In this document: positions 18,076 through 27,383 of the stretch, one piece after another
How positions within the stretch are numbered: position 1 is the stretch's first letter
Layout: every line of letters starts with the position of its first letter
Assembly (NCBI GenBank): GCA_039191645.1
Contig: JBCCXO010000015.1
Span: 1-64,000 of the forward strand
Direction: 5' to 3'
From: JAALLB01 sp039191645
GTDB lineage: Bacteria; Pseudomonadota; Alphaproteobacteria; Rhizobiales; Rhizobiaceae
Length of the DNA stretch: 64,000 nt
Translations under genes and position numbers: made by a program
Notes under the pieces: generated by a model
The model's input: only the letters and a program-made list of their open reading frames with translations
Databases searched by the model: none
Told to the model about the DNA's origin: nothing

Positions 18076-19664
18076 CCTGCCCCCTCTTTCATCAGCTTAT
18101 AGTTCATGGAGTCCGTCAGCGCCTGAAACGAAGCATCTATAATGTTGTCGGACACTCCAACTGTCGTCCAACGTTCACCTGTCGCGTCAGTGGAATCGAT
18201 CAAAACGCGCGTGACCGCTTCTGTGCCACCATTGAGGATGCGCACTTTGTAATCCACCAATTCAAGATCGGCAATTTGAGCTTGATACTTCCCGAGGTCT
18301 TTGCGCAAAGCATTATCAAGTGCATTTACCGGACCGTGTCCTTCGGAGACTGACAGGAGGCTTTTTCCATCCACGGTCAGTTTTACCACCGCTTCTGAAA
18401 CCGTAATCACTTCTCCGATGGCGTTAAACCTTCTTTCAACCTGACAGCGGAAGGAATCCACTTTGAAAAACTGCGGCACTGTCCCGAGGTGTTTGCGGGC
18501 AAGGATTTCGAAACTCGCATCGGCTGTTTCATACGCATAGCCTTCGGCTTCACGTTCTTTAACAACTGAAATTAACGCGTCGAGGTTTGCATCGTCTTTA
18601 TTCACGTCAATGCCGCGTCTGGAAAGTTCGTTCAAAAAGTTGGATTTGCCCCCCTGATCCGAAACCATAAGACGGCGATTGTTACCAACGCTTTCGGGTT
18701 TTACATGTTCATAGGTTTCCGGTTCTTTGAGAATTGCTGACGCATGAATGCCAGCCTTGGTTGCAAACGCAGAACCGCCGACATACGGCGCCTGTGCATC
18801 GGGTGCACGAGTGAGGATTTCATCGAACTTGTGAGAAATACGGGTAAGTTCTGCAAGCTTTTCAAGTCCCACTCCGGTTTCATACGTTTCAGCATAAGCT
18901 GATTTCAACGCCAAGGTTGGAATCAGGGTCACCAGATTTGCGTTACCACATCTTTCGCCAATGCCATTTAAAGTCCCCTGGATCTGGCGGACACCAGCTC
19001 TGACTGCTGCCAGAGAGTTTGCAACTGCCTGACCGGTATCATCGTGGGCGTGAATGCCTAAATTCTCACCTGGAATTACCTTTGCAACGTGTGTCACAAT
19101 CTCCTCGATTTCATGGGGTTGACTGCCCCCGTTTGTATCACAAAGAACGATCCATCTGGCGCCTGCAGCATAGGCAGTTGCGGCACATTGCAATGCATAT
19201 TCCGGGTTCGCCTTAAACCCGTCGAAAAAGTGTTCGCAGTCCACCATTGCCTCGCGTTCCGCGTCTTTCACGACTTTAACGGATGCCTTGATGCAGTCGA
19301 GGTTGTCTTCGTTCGAAGTTCCGAGCGCGACACGAACATGATAATCCCAGGCTTTGGCCACATAGCAAATTGCATCGGTTTGCGACTGAAGCAGAGCAGC
19401 GATGCCTGGATCGTTTGACGCTGAAACACCAGGGCGCTTCGTCATACCGAATCCTACAAAAGCAGCATTTTTTGTGCGCCTTTTTGAAAAGAATTCCGTG
19501 TCCGTCGGGTTGGCACCCGGATATCCGCCTTCCACATAATCCAGACCTAAATCATCCAACATTTCTGCTATCACAATCTTGTCCTGAACGGAAAAATCTA
19601 TGCCCGGGGTCTGCTGACCATCTCTAAGTGTGGTATCAAACAGGTAGATGCGTTCTTTGCTCAT
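18072..19664 (-). CDS. cimA: (R)-citramalate synthase
   Basis: Condenses pyruvate with acetyl-CoA to citramalate, the threonine-independent entry to isoleucine synthesis. It is a member of the LeuA/homocitrate synthase family: metal and substrate motif DTTLRDGQQTPG near the start, HAHDDTGQA and the GTLNGIGERCGNAN signature in the barrel, and a C-terminal regulatory domain (about 400-525) like that of LeuA. The 530-residue length fits the long CimA type. I start it at the ATG at 19664, preceded by GGAGGTGG and overlapping the cysS stop by four bases. Confidence 0.93.
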   Translation of the reverse strand: MSKERIYLFDTTLRDGQQTPGIDFSVQDKIVIAEMLDDLGLDYVEGGYPGANPTDTEFFSKRRTKNAAFVGFGMTKRPGVSASNDPGIAALLQSQTDAICYVAKAWDYHVRVALGTSNEDNLDCIKASVKVVKDAEREAMVDCEHFFDGFKANPEYALQCAATAYAAGARWIVLCDTNGGSQPHEIEEIVTHVAKVIPGENLGIHAHDDTGQAVANSLAAVRAGVRQIQGTLNGIGERCGNANLVTLIPTLALKSAYAETYETGVGLEKLAELTRISHKFDEILTRAPDAQAPYVGGSAFATKAGIHASAILKEPETYEHVKPESVGNNRRLMVSDQGGKSNFLNELSRRGIDVNKDDANLDALISVVKEREAEGYAYETADASFEILARKHLGTVPQFFKVDSFRCQVERRFNAIGEVITVSEAVVKLTVDGKSLLSVSEGHGPVNALDNALRKDLGKYQAQIADLELVDYKVRILNGGTEAVTRVLIDSTDATGERWTTVGVSDNIIDASFQALTDSMNYKLMKEGAG

Positions 19665-21040
19665 CGGACCACCTCCCAAGTCGTAACGCGTTCACCAGTT
19701 TCTGAGTCTTTTGAGTCCTTTAGCTGAATTCCCTGAGCTGAAAGTTCATCCCTGATCCGATCAGCTTCTGCATAATTTTTCTCACTTAAGGCCGCCAATC
19801 GATCCGAAATCGAACGCGCAACAATGGCTTCCGATATCGTGCTTTCCTTGTGTGAAATCATTATGCCCAACATGTCCAGTCCTTTAATCAAACTCTCGCC
19901 CGAAAGCTGGTTGAGTTTGGCAATGGCATCAGACGTATTCAAATCATCCAGCAATGCCAGAAGCACGCCCTCGCTGTCTCCGTGATCTTTCTCGCTTCTT
20001 CGTCTTGCAAGTTTTGCGATCAGGTTTTCTGCTTCTTCGAGGCGTTTGACACTGAAGTCTATCGGCTCGCGATAGTGGGTCATGAGCATGGCCAATCGCA
20101 ACACCTCACCCGGCCATGATCTGGCACCAAATTTTTCGGTGCTCAGCAAATCATGGATGGTAATAAAATTGCCTTCGGATTTTGACATCTTCCTTCCCTC
20201 AACCTGAAGATATCCATTGTGCATCCAATAACGTGCCATGCGATCTGAGCCATGGGCACAGCGGGATTGGGCAATTTCATTTTCATGATGGGGAAAAATC
20301 AGATCAAGACCACCACCATGAATATCGAAGGTTTTTCCAAGATGATGCTTTGCCATTACAGAACACTCAATATGCCAACCGGGACGGCCATGGATCGTTT
20401 CACCGTTAAACTCCCCATGCCAACCCGGTTCCGAAGCGCTAGATTCTTTCCAGAGGACAAAATCACCGGGATTTTCTTTGTGTGCCTCCACAGCAACGCG
20501 TGCTCCGGCTTGTTGATCCTCTAGCTTTCTATTTGATAACTGACCATAATCCTCCATAGCACTAACCCGGAACAGAACTTCTCTGCCCTGTTCACCTTTG
20601 GCTACATATGCGTGTTCTTTGTCCAAAAGCACCTGGATCATGGAGGCCATGCCTTCGATATGTTCTGTTGCACGCGGTTCGTGGGTTGGAGGGAGACATC
20701 CGAGAGCCTTAATGTCATGATGGAACTGGTTCGCAGTTTTTTCAGTTACGATCCGAATTGCGTCGTTCAACGGCAATTCCGGGTAGTCGCGCAGGGCTCT
20801 GGCGTTTATTTTGTCATCAACGTCCGTAATATTGCGAACATAGGTGACCTTCTGATCGCCATAGATATTCCGAAGCAACCGGAACAAAACATCAAATACG
20901 ATAACGGGACGCGCATTTCCAATATGGGCGAAATCGTAAACGGTTGGGCCACACACATACATTCGGACGTTTTCCGCGTCCTCAGGTTTGAAAAGTTCCT
21001 TTTCCCGGGTCAGAGTGTTGTAAATGTTCAATTCAGACAT
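19661..21040 (-). CDS. cysS: Cysteinyl-tRNA synthetase
   Basis: Class I aminoacyl-tRNA synthetase charging tRNA-Cys. The HIGH-type motif is HIGN (about residue 40), after the zinc-ligand YVCGPTVYD, and the KMSKS motif is intact (about 270). Further zinc ligands (C near 210, HHENE) are visible. At 459 residues it has normal length. It heads a leftward unit with cimA and rarD, overlapping cimA by four bases. Confidence 0.96.
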   Translation of the reverse strand: MSELNIYNTLTREKELFKPEDAENVRMYVCGPTVYDFAHIGNARPVIVFDVLFRLLRNIYGDQKVTYVRNITDVDDKINARALRDYPELPLNDAIRIVTEKTANQFHHDIKALGCLPPTHEPRATEHIEGMASMIQVLLDKEHAYVAKGEQGREVLFRVSAMEDYGQLSNRKLEDQQAGARVAVEAHKENPGDFVLWKESSASEPGWHGEFNGETIHGRPGWHIECSVMAKHHLGKTFDIHGGGLDLIFPHHENEIAQSRCAHGSDRMARYWMHNGYLQVEGRKMSKSEGNFITIHDLLSTEKFGARSWPGEVLRLAMLMTHYREPIDFSVKRLEEAENLIAKLARRRSEKDHGDSEGVLLALLDDLNTSDAIAKLNQLSGESLIKGLDMLGIMISHKESTISEAIVARSISDRLAALSEKNYAEADRIRDELSAQGIQLKDSKDSETGERVTTWEVVR

Positions 21041-21242
21041 AAGCCGTTTCCAAATGATGTTGTCCCGTGGTCCGGGACGTTCGAAAAAGACAATTTGGAA
21101 AAGAACGACCGGACCAGCTATTCGCTAGTCAATAATGCCTTTGATAATGCAGCAAGCCAGTGAAGGCTTGATTAAAGTCGTCGTCATGAAGCCCCTTATG
21201 GCTGCTTGCTCCAGATGCGTCAACCCGAAATCATGCCTTGAA

Positions 21243-21983
21243 TTAAAACAAGCTCATCTGGTCATCATCACCGGATTTTTCTTCTTTTGGCTCTTCTTGC
21301 AGTTCAAGCCGTTCTGGATTTTGGATTTCCGGCCCAGAGTTTGCAACTTTGTTTACTGCACTGCCCACTGGTATCGCCTCAAAGAAACCATCCTCAACGG
21401 CATGCATCAAATCGGCAACATCTTTCGGCTCTTGTGTTTTACAATCCAGCCAACGGTCAAAATTCTCCGGGCGAATGACGACGGGCATGCGATGGTGGAT
21501 ATTCCCTATTTGATCATTGGACTGCGTTGTCAGGATACATCCGGAATCCATTTCTGTACCGTCCTTACCCATCCAGGTTTCGACCAATCCTGCAAAGGCG
21601 ATTGTTCCGCCCCGGGAGGGCTTTATCCAGTAGGGTTGTTTTGGCGCTTTTTTATCGGCAGGACGGTTCCATTCGTAAAATCCTGTTGCCGGAATGAGGA
21701 CCCTGCGATGACGGAGCGCAGATTTGAAAGATGCTTTTGTGGCGGCTGTCTCTGATCGGGCATTGATAATCAAGGTAAAATCGTTTGGATCCTTGACCCA
21801 ATGGGGTATCAATCCCCAACGCACCAGCTCCGGGCTTCTGCTTCCTGCAGCACTAATCCCGATCGTTAAGATTGGCTGCGTAGGCGCAATATTGTACCGA
21901 GGCGGAAAGGCTCCAAGCTCCACCAGATCAAACAGATCCACAAGCTCTTCAGGGCTGGCTGTTAAAGAAAATCTTCCGCACAT
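21243..21983 (-). CDS. SRAP family protein (YedK/HMCES-like abasic-site crosslinker)
   Basis: Protein of the SOS-response-associated peptidase family, which forms a covalent thiazolidine link to abasic sites in single-stranded DNA and so shields them. The start must expose the catalytic Cys2 after Met removal: MCGRFSL at 21983, 18 codons inside the longest reading frame. Other motifs are GFYEWNR and the active-site His in HHRMPVVI. The length, 246 residues, is typical. It stands alone, divergent from the Nudix gene across 91 bases that should hold both promoters. Confidence 0.92.
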   Translation of the reverse strand: MCGRFSLTASPEELVDLFDLVELGAFPPRYNIAPTQPILTIGISAAGSRSPELVRWGLIPHWVKDPNDFTLIINARSETAATKASFKSALRHRRVLIPATGFYEWNRPADKKAPKQPYWIKPSRGGTIAFAGLVETWMGKDGTEMDSGCILTTQSNDQIGNIHHRMPVVIRPENFDRWLDCKTQEPKDVADLMHAVEDGFFEAIPVGSAVNKVANSGPEIQNPERLELQEEPKEEKSGDDDQMSLF

Positions 21984-22074
21984 TGTTGTCTGTTTCGTGT
22001 TAAGAAATTGATTCAAGTATATAGCATTTTGAGTCAACTGGCCGTTTCAATGTTCTGTTATCAAAGGGTTTTTT

Positions 22075-22497
22075 ATGGATAGTCTCCCAAGAACGGGTGC
22101 AAGCGTTATCGTCTTTCAAGATCAAAAGGTTTTACTGATCAAACGCGGTAAAGAGCCGTACAAGGGTCATTGGTCCCTTCCTGGCGGTTCACAAGAGTTC
22201 GGCGAAACGCTAAAAGACTGCGCGAAACGGGAACTAAAAGAAGAAACTGGTTTAGAAGCAAGCGAGATGGAATTTGCGGCCACGCGTGATCGTATCCACA
22301 CGAACAATCGAGGGGATCCTCAATACCATTTTGTTTTGACTACCTATGTCACGCAATCGGTCTGCGGTGTGGCCGCGGCTAATGATGATGCGATCGATAT
22401 TGGTTGGTTCACATTGGAAGAAATGGACGGCCTTCTGACAACGCCGGAAACGCCATCTTTTGTTGCCGAAGTTTTAACAAAGATAAATGGTGATTAA
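22075..22497 (+). CDS. Nudix hydrolase
   Basis: Small (140 residues) Nudix enzyme. The full catalytic box G-x5-E-x7-RE-L-x-EE-x-G-L is intact (GGSQEFGE, then RELKEETGL). Such single-domain proteins hydrolyse nucleoside diphosphate derivatives, for example oxidised or modified NTPs or ADP-ribose; the exact substrate cannot be read. It lies 66 bases upstream of a TIGR02301-type gene on the same strand. Confidence 0.92.
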   Translation: MDSLPRTGASVIVFQDQKVLLIKRGKEPYKGHWSLPGGSQEFGETLKDCAKRELKEETGLEASEMEFAATRDRIHTNNRGDPQYHFVLTTYVTQSVCGVAAANDDAIDIGWFTLEEMDGLLTTPETPSFVAEVLTKINGD

Positions 22498-22563
22498 ATT
22501 AAAGTTGCTTTACATACAACACTCACTCATATTTCCCTTGTTTTGAGAACGGTGTGAAACCGA

Positions 22564-22986
22564 ATGCCGAGAACTTTTCTTTCCTTTGCACTTGCTTTTC
22601 TTTTGGCGTTTTCCGCGAGTGGTGCAGCCTTTGCCCAAGAGGGTGAAGAGGCCAAACCGGATACGCCGAGGATTCGCGTTCTCCCACCTGCTTATGATGC
22701 CCAAATGATGCGGCTTTCTGAAATACTGGGAGCGCTCCATTACTTGAGAGAATTGTGCGGCGCGGAGGAAGGTCAACTCTGGAGAGATCAAATGAGCCAA
22801 CTCATAGAAAAAGAAGAACCCACAGAGGCGCGACGGGCCAGAATGATTGCCAGATTTAACCAAGGATTTCGGGGGTTTCAGGAAACCTACCGAGATTGCA
22901 CACCCGCCGCTCTTGAAGCAAACAAACGCTATGTCGAGGAAGGCGGCACAATCGCAGCTGAAATTCCCTCTCGGTATGGGCGTTAA
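22564..22986 (+). CDS. TIGR02301-type secreted protein
   Basis: Periplasmic protein of 140 residues with a clear signal peptide (cleavage after AAFA, about residue 24). The mature part is helical and contains paired cysteines (LCGAEE and RDCTP) that could form a disulfide. It resembles a conserved Hyphomicrobiales family of unknown function (TIGR02301) usually found beside a Nudix gene, as here. No catalytic motif is recognisable. Confidence 0.8.
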   Translation: MPRTFLSFALAFLLAFSASGAAFAQEGEEAKPDTPRIRVLPPAYDAQMMRLSEILGALHYLRELCGAEEGQLWRDQMSQLIEKEEPTEARRARMIARFNQGFRGFQETYRDCTPAALEANKRYVEEGGTIAAEIPSRYGR

Positions 22987-23075
22987 CCAAGTTGCCAATT
23001 GGCATCTGCTCAGACTGTTAAAATTCAGCGGTTGGCCTTATTTTGCGTGGGATTGCCAAATAGACAGTTCCGGCT

Positions 23076-23336
23076 ATGAAAAAAGAAGTATCACAAGATA
23101 TCGACACGTTAATCGAAAATGAAAAGCGCGCTTTGGTTGAAGAGTGCTTTCGAGAGGTTTGGGCTGAGCTTACGGAAGAGGCTATCGATCCTGCATTGAT
23201 TGCTGAAACGTTCATTGAGTCCGCGCTAAAACGTTTGGTGCTGGAACGCGGCAACGAACAAGCTTCGAGATTGCTTGCTCATTTTAGAGAGTTGGACGAG
23301 ATGGGTTTTTTACCCTCTACGCGAACCCTTCAATAG
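23076..23336 (+). CDS. Small conserved-type acidic helical protein, unknown function
   Basis: An 86-residue cytoplasmic protein, rich in Glu and Leu and predicted almost entirely helical from its residue pattern. I do not recognise the family. It has no signal peptide or membrane segment. Clean protein-like composition, normal codon use, an ATG start and the gene-dense surroundings support it as a real gene. A 12-base palindrome (TGCCAATTGGCA, 22993-23004) lies about 70 bases upstream. Confidence 0.65.
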   Translation: MKKEVSQDIDTLIENEKRALVEECFREVWAELTEEAIDPALIAETFIESALKRLVLERGNEQASRLLAHFRELDEMGFLPSTRTLQ

Positions 23337-23426
23337 CATTTGCCAACCAATCAGGTGTTCGTTTTTCCCTTTATCGGACAATTTTTTCGTCATAGCATAG
23401 GCTCGTGTTAAACATCGGCTCACACC

Positions 23427-24110
23427 ATGCTTAGAAATTCGGCACTAATCCTTACATTTCTTGCCTTTGCGACCTTCTGCTTAGGCGGCGGCCCAGGCTT
23501 TGCTGAGGAAGATCAATTCGATCCTCCCATCGTTAACGACGCACCGCCGGCTGTTCCTGACGCGCCAGCTTCTGAGGGAGCGCAAACCGACGAAACGGTT
23601 GCAGAGGATTATACGGAAGATGACCCCGCGCAACCCATAGAAATTCCCGAAGTTTCCTATGACCTGGATGCTTTGCCTTTTCCGGCACGGCGTATGCATC
23701 AATTGATACTTGAGGCCACTCGGGAAGGTGATATCGAAAAGTTACGCGCCTATATTGGAGTTGGCGACAACATGACTCTGTTATCATTGGGTGGTTTTGA
23801 GGGCGATCCAATAGACTTTCTGAAACAACAGTCAGGGGATGAAAATGGCCATGAATTGCTCGCAATCCTTGAAGAGGTTCTGGAAGCTGGGTATGTCAGA
23901 CTAGACCCGGACACCAAGAGAGAACTTTTTGTATGGCCCTATTTTTACGCTCTACCAATCGATCAGCTTACCGATAGGCAGATGGTCGAATTGTTTCGGA
24001 TTGTGACTTATGGTGATTTCCAGGACATGGAAGATTTTGGCGGGTATATTTTCTACAGAGTTGGCATTTCACCGAGCGGACGGTGGCACTTCTTTGTTGC
24101 TGGAGACTAA
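23427..24110 (+). CDS. Predicted secreted protein of unknown function
   Basis: 227 residues. A signal peptide (cleavage near GFAEED, about residue 27) is followed by an acidic, Pro/Ala/Asp-rich low-complexity region (to about 75) and a compact C-terminal domain with FPARRMHQLILEA and ending in GRWHFFVAGD. Similar proteins occur in related alphaproteobacteria, but no function is known to me. It ends two bases before the TTG start of ygfZ, so the two are probably cotranscribed. Confidence 0.75.
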   Translation: MLRNSALILTFLAFATFCLGGGPGFAEEDQFDPPIVNDAPPAVPDAPASEGAQTDETVAEDYTEDDPAQPIEIPEVSYDLDALPFPARRMHQLILEATREGDIEKLRAYIGVGDNMTLLSLGGFEGDPIDFLKQQSGDENGHELLAILEEVLEAGYVRLDPDTKRELFVWPYFYALPIDQLTDRQMVELFRIVTYGDFQDMEDFGGYIFYRVGISPSGRWHFFVAGD

Positions 24111-24112
24111 TT

Positions 24113-24928
24113 TTGTATTTTGAAAAGTTGGATAATCGCCGTTTGTTGAGAGTATCTGGCATCGAAGCGGAACACTTTTTAGAAAACCTTGTTACGTGCA
24201 AAGTCACTGACCTGAAGGCTGACGAAGCGCCTTTCGGTGCGCTCTTGTCTCCTCAGGGAAAAATTCTTTTCGATTTCTTTATGTTCAAGATCGAAGGAGC
24301 ATTCGTTTTTGATGTGCCTGCTGCTCTTATGGACGACTTTCTCAAACGCCTCACCTTTTATCGTTTGCGGGCAAAGGTTGATATCGAACGCCTTGAAGGA
24401 ATGCCGGTAACAGCGGTTTGGGGTGTTTCGGATCTATCCGCAGAACTTGCTTTTATGGACTACAGAAACGATGCCCTTGGATTTCGTTGCTATGGAACGA
24501 TACCAGAAGGGTTTCGGGAGGCTAAACTCAAAGATAAGCGGATTGAAATTGGCATTCCGGAAGGACACGTCGATTTTGAATATGGTGATGCCTATCCTCA
24601 CGAAACTTTAATGGACCAATTCGGCGGGGTGGACTTCAAAAAGGGCTGCTATGTCGGGCAGGAAGTCGTGTCACGCATGCAACACCGTGGAAGCGCTAAG
24701 AAACGGATTGTTCAGGTTTCATCGGAAGAAATATTGCCCGAGCCTGGAACAGCTGTTTCTGGAGATGGAAAACCAGTTGGAACCCTTGGCAGCACAGAAG
24801 GTAAAAAAGGGTTGGCTATGTTGCGTCTTGACCGAGCACAAAAAGCGGAAACGCTTACCTCAGGGGACGTTCCGGTAACAGTAAAAATTCCGGAATGGGT
24901 GAATTTTGGGTGGCCAGAAAAAGCGTGA
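24113..24928 (+). CDS. ygfZ: YgfZ/GcvT family iron-sulfur assembly factor
   Basis: Folate-binding protein related to the T-protein of glycine cleavage, needed for maturation or repair of some iron-sulfur enzymes. The diagnostic K-G-C-Y-x-G-Q-E motif is present (KKGCYVGQE, about residue 180). I start it at TTG 24113, giving MYFEKLDNRRLL, because the next in-frame upstream ATG lies inside the preceding gene and a GGAG stands seven bases before the TTG. 271 residues. It overlaps the HD gene that follows. The iron-sulfur enzyme NadA is encoded in the same neighbourhood. Confidence 0.92.
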   Translation: MYFEKLDNRRLLRVSGIEAEHFLENLVTCKVTDLKADEAPFGALLSPQGKILFDFFMFKIEGAFVFDVPAALMDDFLKRLTFYRLRAKVDIERLEGMPVTAVWGVSDLSAELAFMDYRNDALGFRCYGTIPEGFREAKLKDKRIEIGIPEGHVDFEYGDAYPHETLMDQFGGVDFKKGCYVGQEVVSRMQHRGSAKKRIVQVSSEEILPEPGTAVSGDGKPVGTLGSTEGKKGLAMLRLDRAQKAETLTSGDVPVTVKIPEWVNFGWPEKA

Positions 24929-25545
24929 CAAAGGCCAAGGACGAAAAAACCAGAGCGTGGCAAAGAATGTTGTCTGGAAGGCGCCTTGATTTGCTGGAGC
25001 CGTCGCCACTTGATGTTGAGATCGAAGACATTGCTCACGGATTGGCGCGGGTGGCACGCTGGAACGGTCAAACCCGGGGTAAACATGCTTTTAGTGTTGC
25101 CCAGCACAGTATTGTTGTATGGCAGGCATTCTGCAAACTTAATCCGGAAGCCCTTCCCGATGATGAGCTTATCGCGCTTTTACACGACGGACCTGAATAC
25201 GTGATTGGAGACATGATCTCACCTTTTAAAGCAGTGTTAGGCGATGAATACAAAGATGTGGAGGCGAGACTGCAAGAAGCCATACATCAACGATACTCAC
25301 TGCCGCGAAAAACTCCAGCAGCGCTAAAAACTGCGATCAAGAAGGCTGATACCGTCGCTGCATATTTCGAGGCCACGGAGCTTGCGGGATTTGGAAAGAC
25401 GGAAGCCAAGAAATTCTTTGGTACCCCACGTGGATTTACAAAGGAACAACTGGATCTGGAACCAAAGTCCGCTGATTTGGCCCAACGAGAGTTTGTTGAT
25501 GTTTTCGGACGGATTGAGCGAAAGCGAAAAAACTTTGTCGGATAA
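24895..25545 (+). CDS. HD-domain phosphohydrolase (YfbR-like)
   Basis: 216-residue HD-superfamily hydrolase. Metal ligands are visible as H in KHAFSVAQHS, the HD pair in ALLHDGPEYVIGD, and the later acidic residue in KKADT. The YfbR group are 5'-deoxynucleotidases; this longer alphaproteobacterial form is usually annotated only as an HD hydrolase. The ATG start overlaps ygfZ by 34 bases; a GTG at 24925, overlapping the ygfZ stop by four bases, is an alternative giving 206 residues. It overlaps the next gene by 47 bases. Confidence 0.85.
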   Translation: MGEFWVARKSVTKAKDEKTRAWQRMLSGRRLDLLEPSPLDVEIEDIAHGLARVARWNGQTRGKHAFSVAQHSIVVWQAFCKLNPEALPDDELIALLHDGPEYVIGDMISPFKAVLGDEYKDVEARLQEAIHQRYSLPRKTPAALKTAIKKADTVAAYFEATELAGFGKTEAKKFFGTPRGFTKEQLDLEPKSADLAQREFVDVFGRIERKRKNFVG

Positions 25546-26509
25546 TGCTCGCATAGAAATTGGCTTAAATGCCGCGATTGTCACCATGTTTGAGGGAAAT
25601 CCATCAATACTGCGGATCACTGACAGGGCTGACGGAGGACCTGACGCTTTGCCCTACGGTGGATTTGATCCAGTCAAACACCGAACCATGGAAGAGGGTT
25701 TGCGTGAACTTGCTGAGGCTCAAACTGGTCTCCGGCCAGGTTATGTTGAGCAACTTTACACGTTTGGCGATCGAGGTCGAATGCCGATAGCAGGTGATCA
25801 GAGTCCACATGTCGTTTCGGTTGGATATCTGGCTCTTACGCGTTTTGCAGCAGATCAGAATAACAAGTTTGAAATGGGAGATGCAGGATGGCGGAACTGG
25901 TACGACTTTTTTCCTTGGGAAGACTGGCGAAACAAGCGCCCCCCCTTTTTAGACGAATACATCATTCCTGCACTGCTTGATTGGGCTGGACATCCAGCCA
26001 GATCCAGTCGAATTGTTCGGGGGCTTGATCCTCTCTCGCGCATCCGAATTTCATTCGCGCTTGACGATGCCGTTTGGCAGGATGAACTTGTTCTTGAGAG
26101 ATACGAACTGATGTATGAAGCCGGTTTAGTTCAGGAAACGGTTGCAGATGGACGCGTCAAGCAAACCAATAATGGTCTGGCGCTTGGCGCATCCATGATC
26201 CATGACCACCGCAGGATACTTGCAACTGCTATTGCCCGATTGCGCGGAAAGCTTAAGTATAGGCCCGTCATTTTTGAACTTCTACCAGAGACTTTCACGC
26301 TCACTTTCCTCCAGCAAACGGTAGAGAGCATATTTGGCCGGGCGGTTCATAAACAAAACTTTAGGAGACTTGTGGAGAATGCGGAATTGGTAGAACCTAC
26401 GGGTGCAAGCGAGCATTCCACTGGCGGAAGACCTGCTGCTTTGTTCCGTTTCAGAAGCGAGATTTTAAAAGAAAGACCAGCACCCGGATTACGGGTTGGG
26501 CGGGGTTAA
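25499..26509 (+). CDS. nadQ: NadQ/NrtR-like Nudix-type transcriptional regulator of NAD synthesis
   Basis: 336 residues: an N-terminal Nudix-like fold (to about 175) and a C-terminal winged helix (about 185-330). The Nudix box is degenerate, RELAEAQTGL in place of REUxEExGU, consistent with ligand sensing rather than catalysis. NadQ (COG4111) is the alphaproteobacterial regulator of nadABC as I know it; here it is convergent with and overlaps nadC by four bases, and a perfect palindrome precedes nadA. Start chosen at ATG 25499 with GAGAG seven bases upstream. The name is by family resemblance and context; NrtR-type is the alternative. Confidence 0.78.
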   Translation: MFSDGLSESEKTLSDNARIEIGLNAAIVTMFEGNPSILRITDRADGGPDALPYGGFDPVKHRTMEEGLRELAEAQTGLRPGYVEQLYTFGDRGRMPIAGDQSPHVVSVGYLALTRFAADQNNKFEMGDAGWRNWYDFFPWEDWRNKRPPFLDEYIIPALLDWAGHPARSSRIVRGLDPLSRIRISFALDDAVWQDELVLERYELMYEAGLVQETVADGRVKQTNNGLALGASMIHDHRRILATAIARLRGKLKYRPVIFELLPETFTLTFLQQTVESIFGRAVHKQNFRRLVENAELVEPTGASEHSTGGRPAALFRFRSEILKERPAPGLRVGRG

Positions 26510-27375
26510 TTCATTCGAATATCCAGCCCGACGTCCAAGGTTGGTGCCGCCATAGTGATTTTTGAAGTCGATATGTAATCGACACCACTTTCTGCAACAC
26601 CCTTTACCGTATCCAAGTTGATATTGCCTGAAGCTTCCAGCTTTACCGCGCCACCTGTTTTTTCCTGATTCATTTCAACAGCTTCGGCCAGCTGATTGTT
26701 ATCCATGTTATCGAGCAGCACAACATCAGGATTTGCTCCCAGAGCTTCTGTAAACTGGTCCAGTGTATCGACTTCAACCTCAACTTTTACCAAATGACCG
26801 GCGAAATTCTTTGCGCGCTCTATCGCCAGTGCAACACCACCGGCAACAGCAATATGGTTGTCTTTGATCAAAACGGCATCGTCCAAACCATAACGGTGGT
26901 TAGAACCACCGCCGCACTTTACGGCGTATTTATCAAAAGCCCGGTGCCCGGGAATGGTCTTCCGTGTACAACAAATCTCTGCATTCGTATGCGCGATTTT
27001 CTCAACAAACTTGGATGTGTAAGTGGCAATTCCTGACATACGCATCAAAAAATTCAATGCAACGCGTTCCACTGCTAGTATAGAACGTGCATTTCCGGAG
27101 ATTACAGCCAGTGCTTCACTACCCTCCAGCCTATCGCAGTCCTTGTATTCTGCTTCAAATGTTATGGTAGAATCGTAAGATCTGAAGGCAGATTCTGCGA
27201 TGCTGAGACCCGAGAGAAATCCCGGTTCCCTGGTGCTCAATACACAATTGGCTGTTGCGTGTGAGGGGATTGTGGCATTGCTTGTGATGTCGCCTGCACG
27301 GCCGAGATCTTCGAGTAATGCTTCTTCGACTGCACGCCGGATCAGGATTGAGGACAACTGCGGTCTGATAGACAT
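26506..27375 (-). CDS. nadC: Nicotinate-nucleotide pyrophosphorylase (quinolinate phosphoribosyltransferase)
   Basis: Third step of de novo NAD synthesis: quinolinate plus PRPP gives nicotinate mononucleotide. Family motifs: CTRKTIPGHR, KCGGGSNHRYGLDDAVLIKDNH and EVEVDTLDQF. I start it at ATG 27375 (289 residues, MSIRPQL) because GAGG lies at correct spacing before it; the ATG two codons earlier touches the same GAGG. It is nine bases from the nadB stop and ends in a four-base convergent overlap with the NadQ-like gene. Confidence 0.95.
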   Translation of the reverse strand: MSIRPQLSSILIRRAVEEALLEDLGRAGDITSNATIPSHATANCVLSTREPGFLSGLSIAESAFRSYDSTITFEAEYKDCDRLEGSEALAVISGNARSILAVERVALNFLMRMSGIATYTSKFVEKIAHTNAEICCTRKTIPGHRAFDKYAVKCGGGSNHRYGLDDAVLIKDNHIAVAGGVALAIERAKNFAGHLVKVEVEVDTLDQFTEALGANPDVVLLDNMDNNQLAEAVEMNQEKTGGAVKLEASGNINLDTVKGVAESGVDYISTSKITMAAPTLDVGLDIRMN

Positions 27376-27383
27376 ATTCATCC

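Noticed and set aside
22993..23004. 12-base palindrome TGCCAATTGGCA upstream of a small gene
   Set aside because: A single short palindrome with no matching regulator or second copy; it may be chance.
25499..26509. Active Nudix hydrolase reading of the NadQ-like gene
   Set aside because: The Nudix box is degenerate and a winged helix follows, so a regulator fits better.
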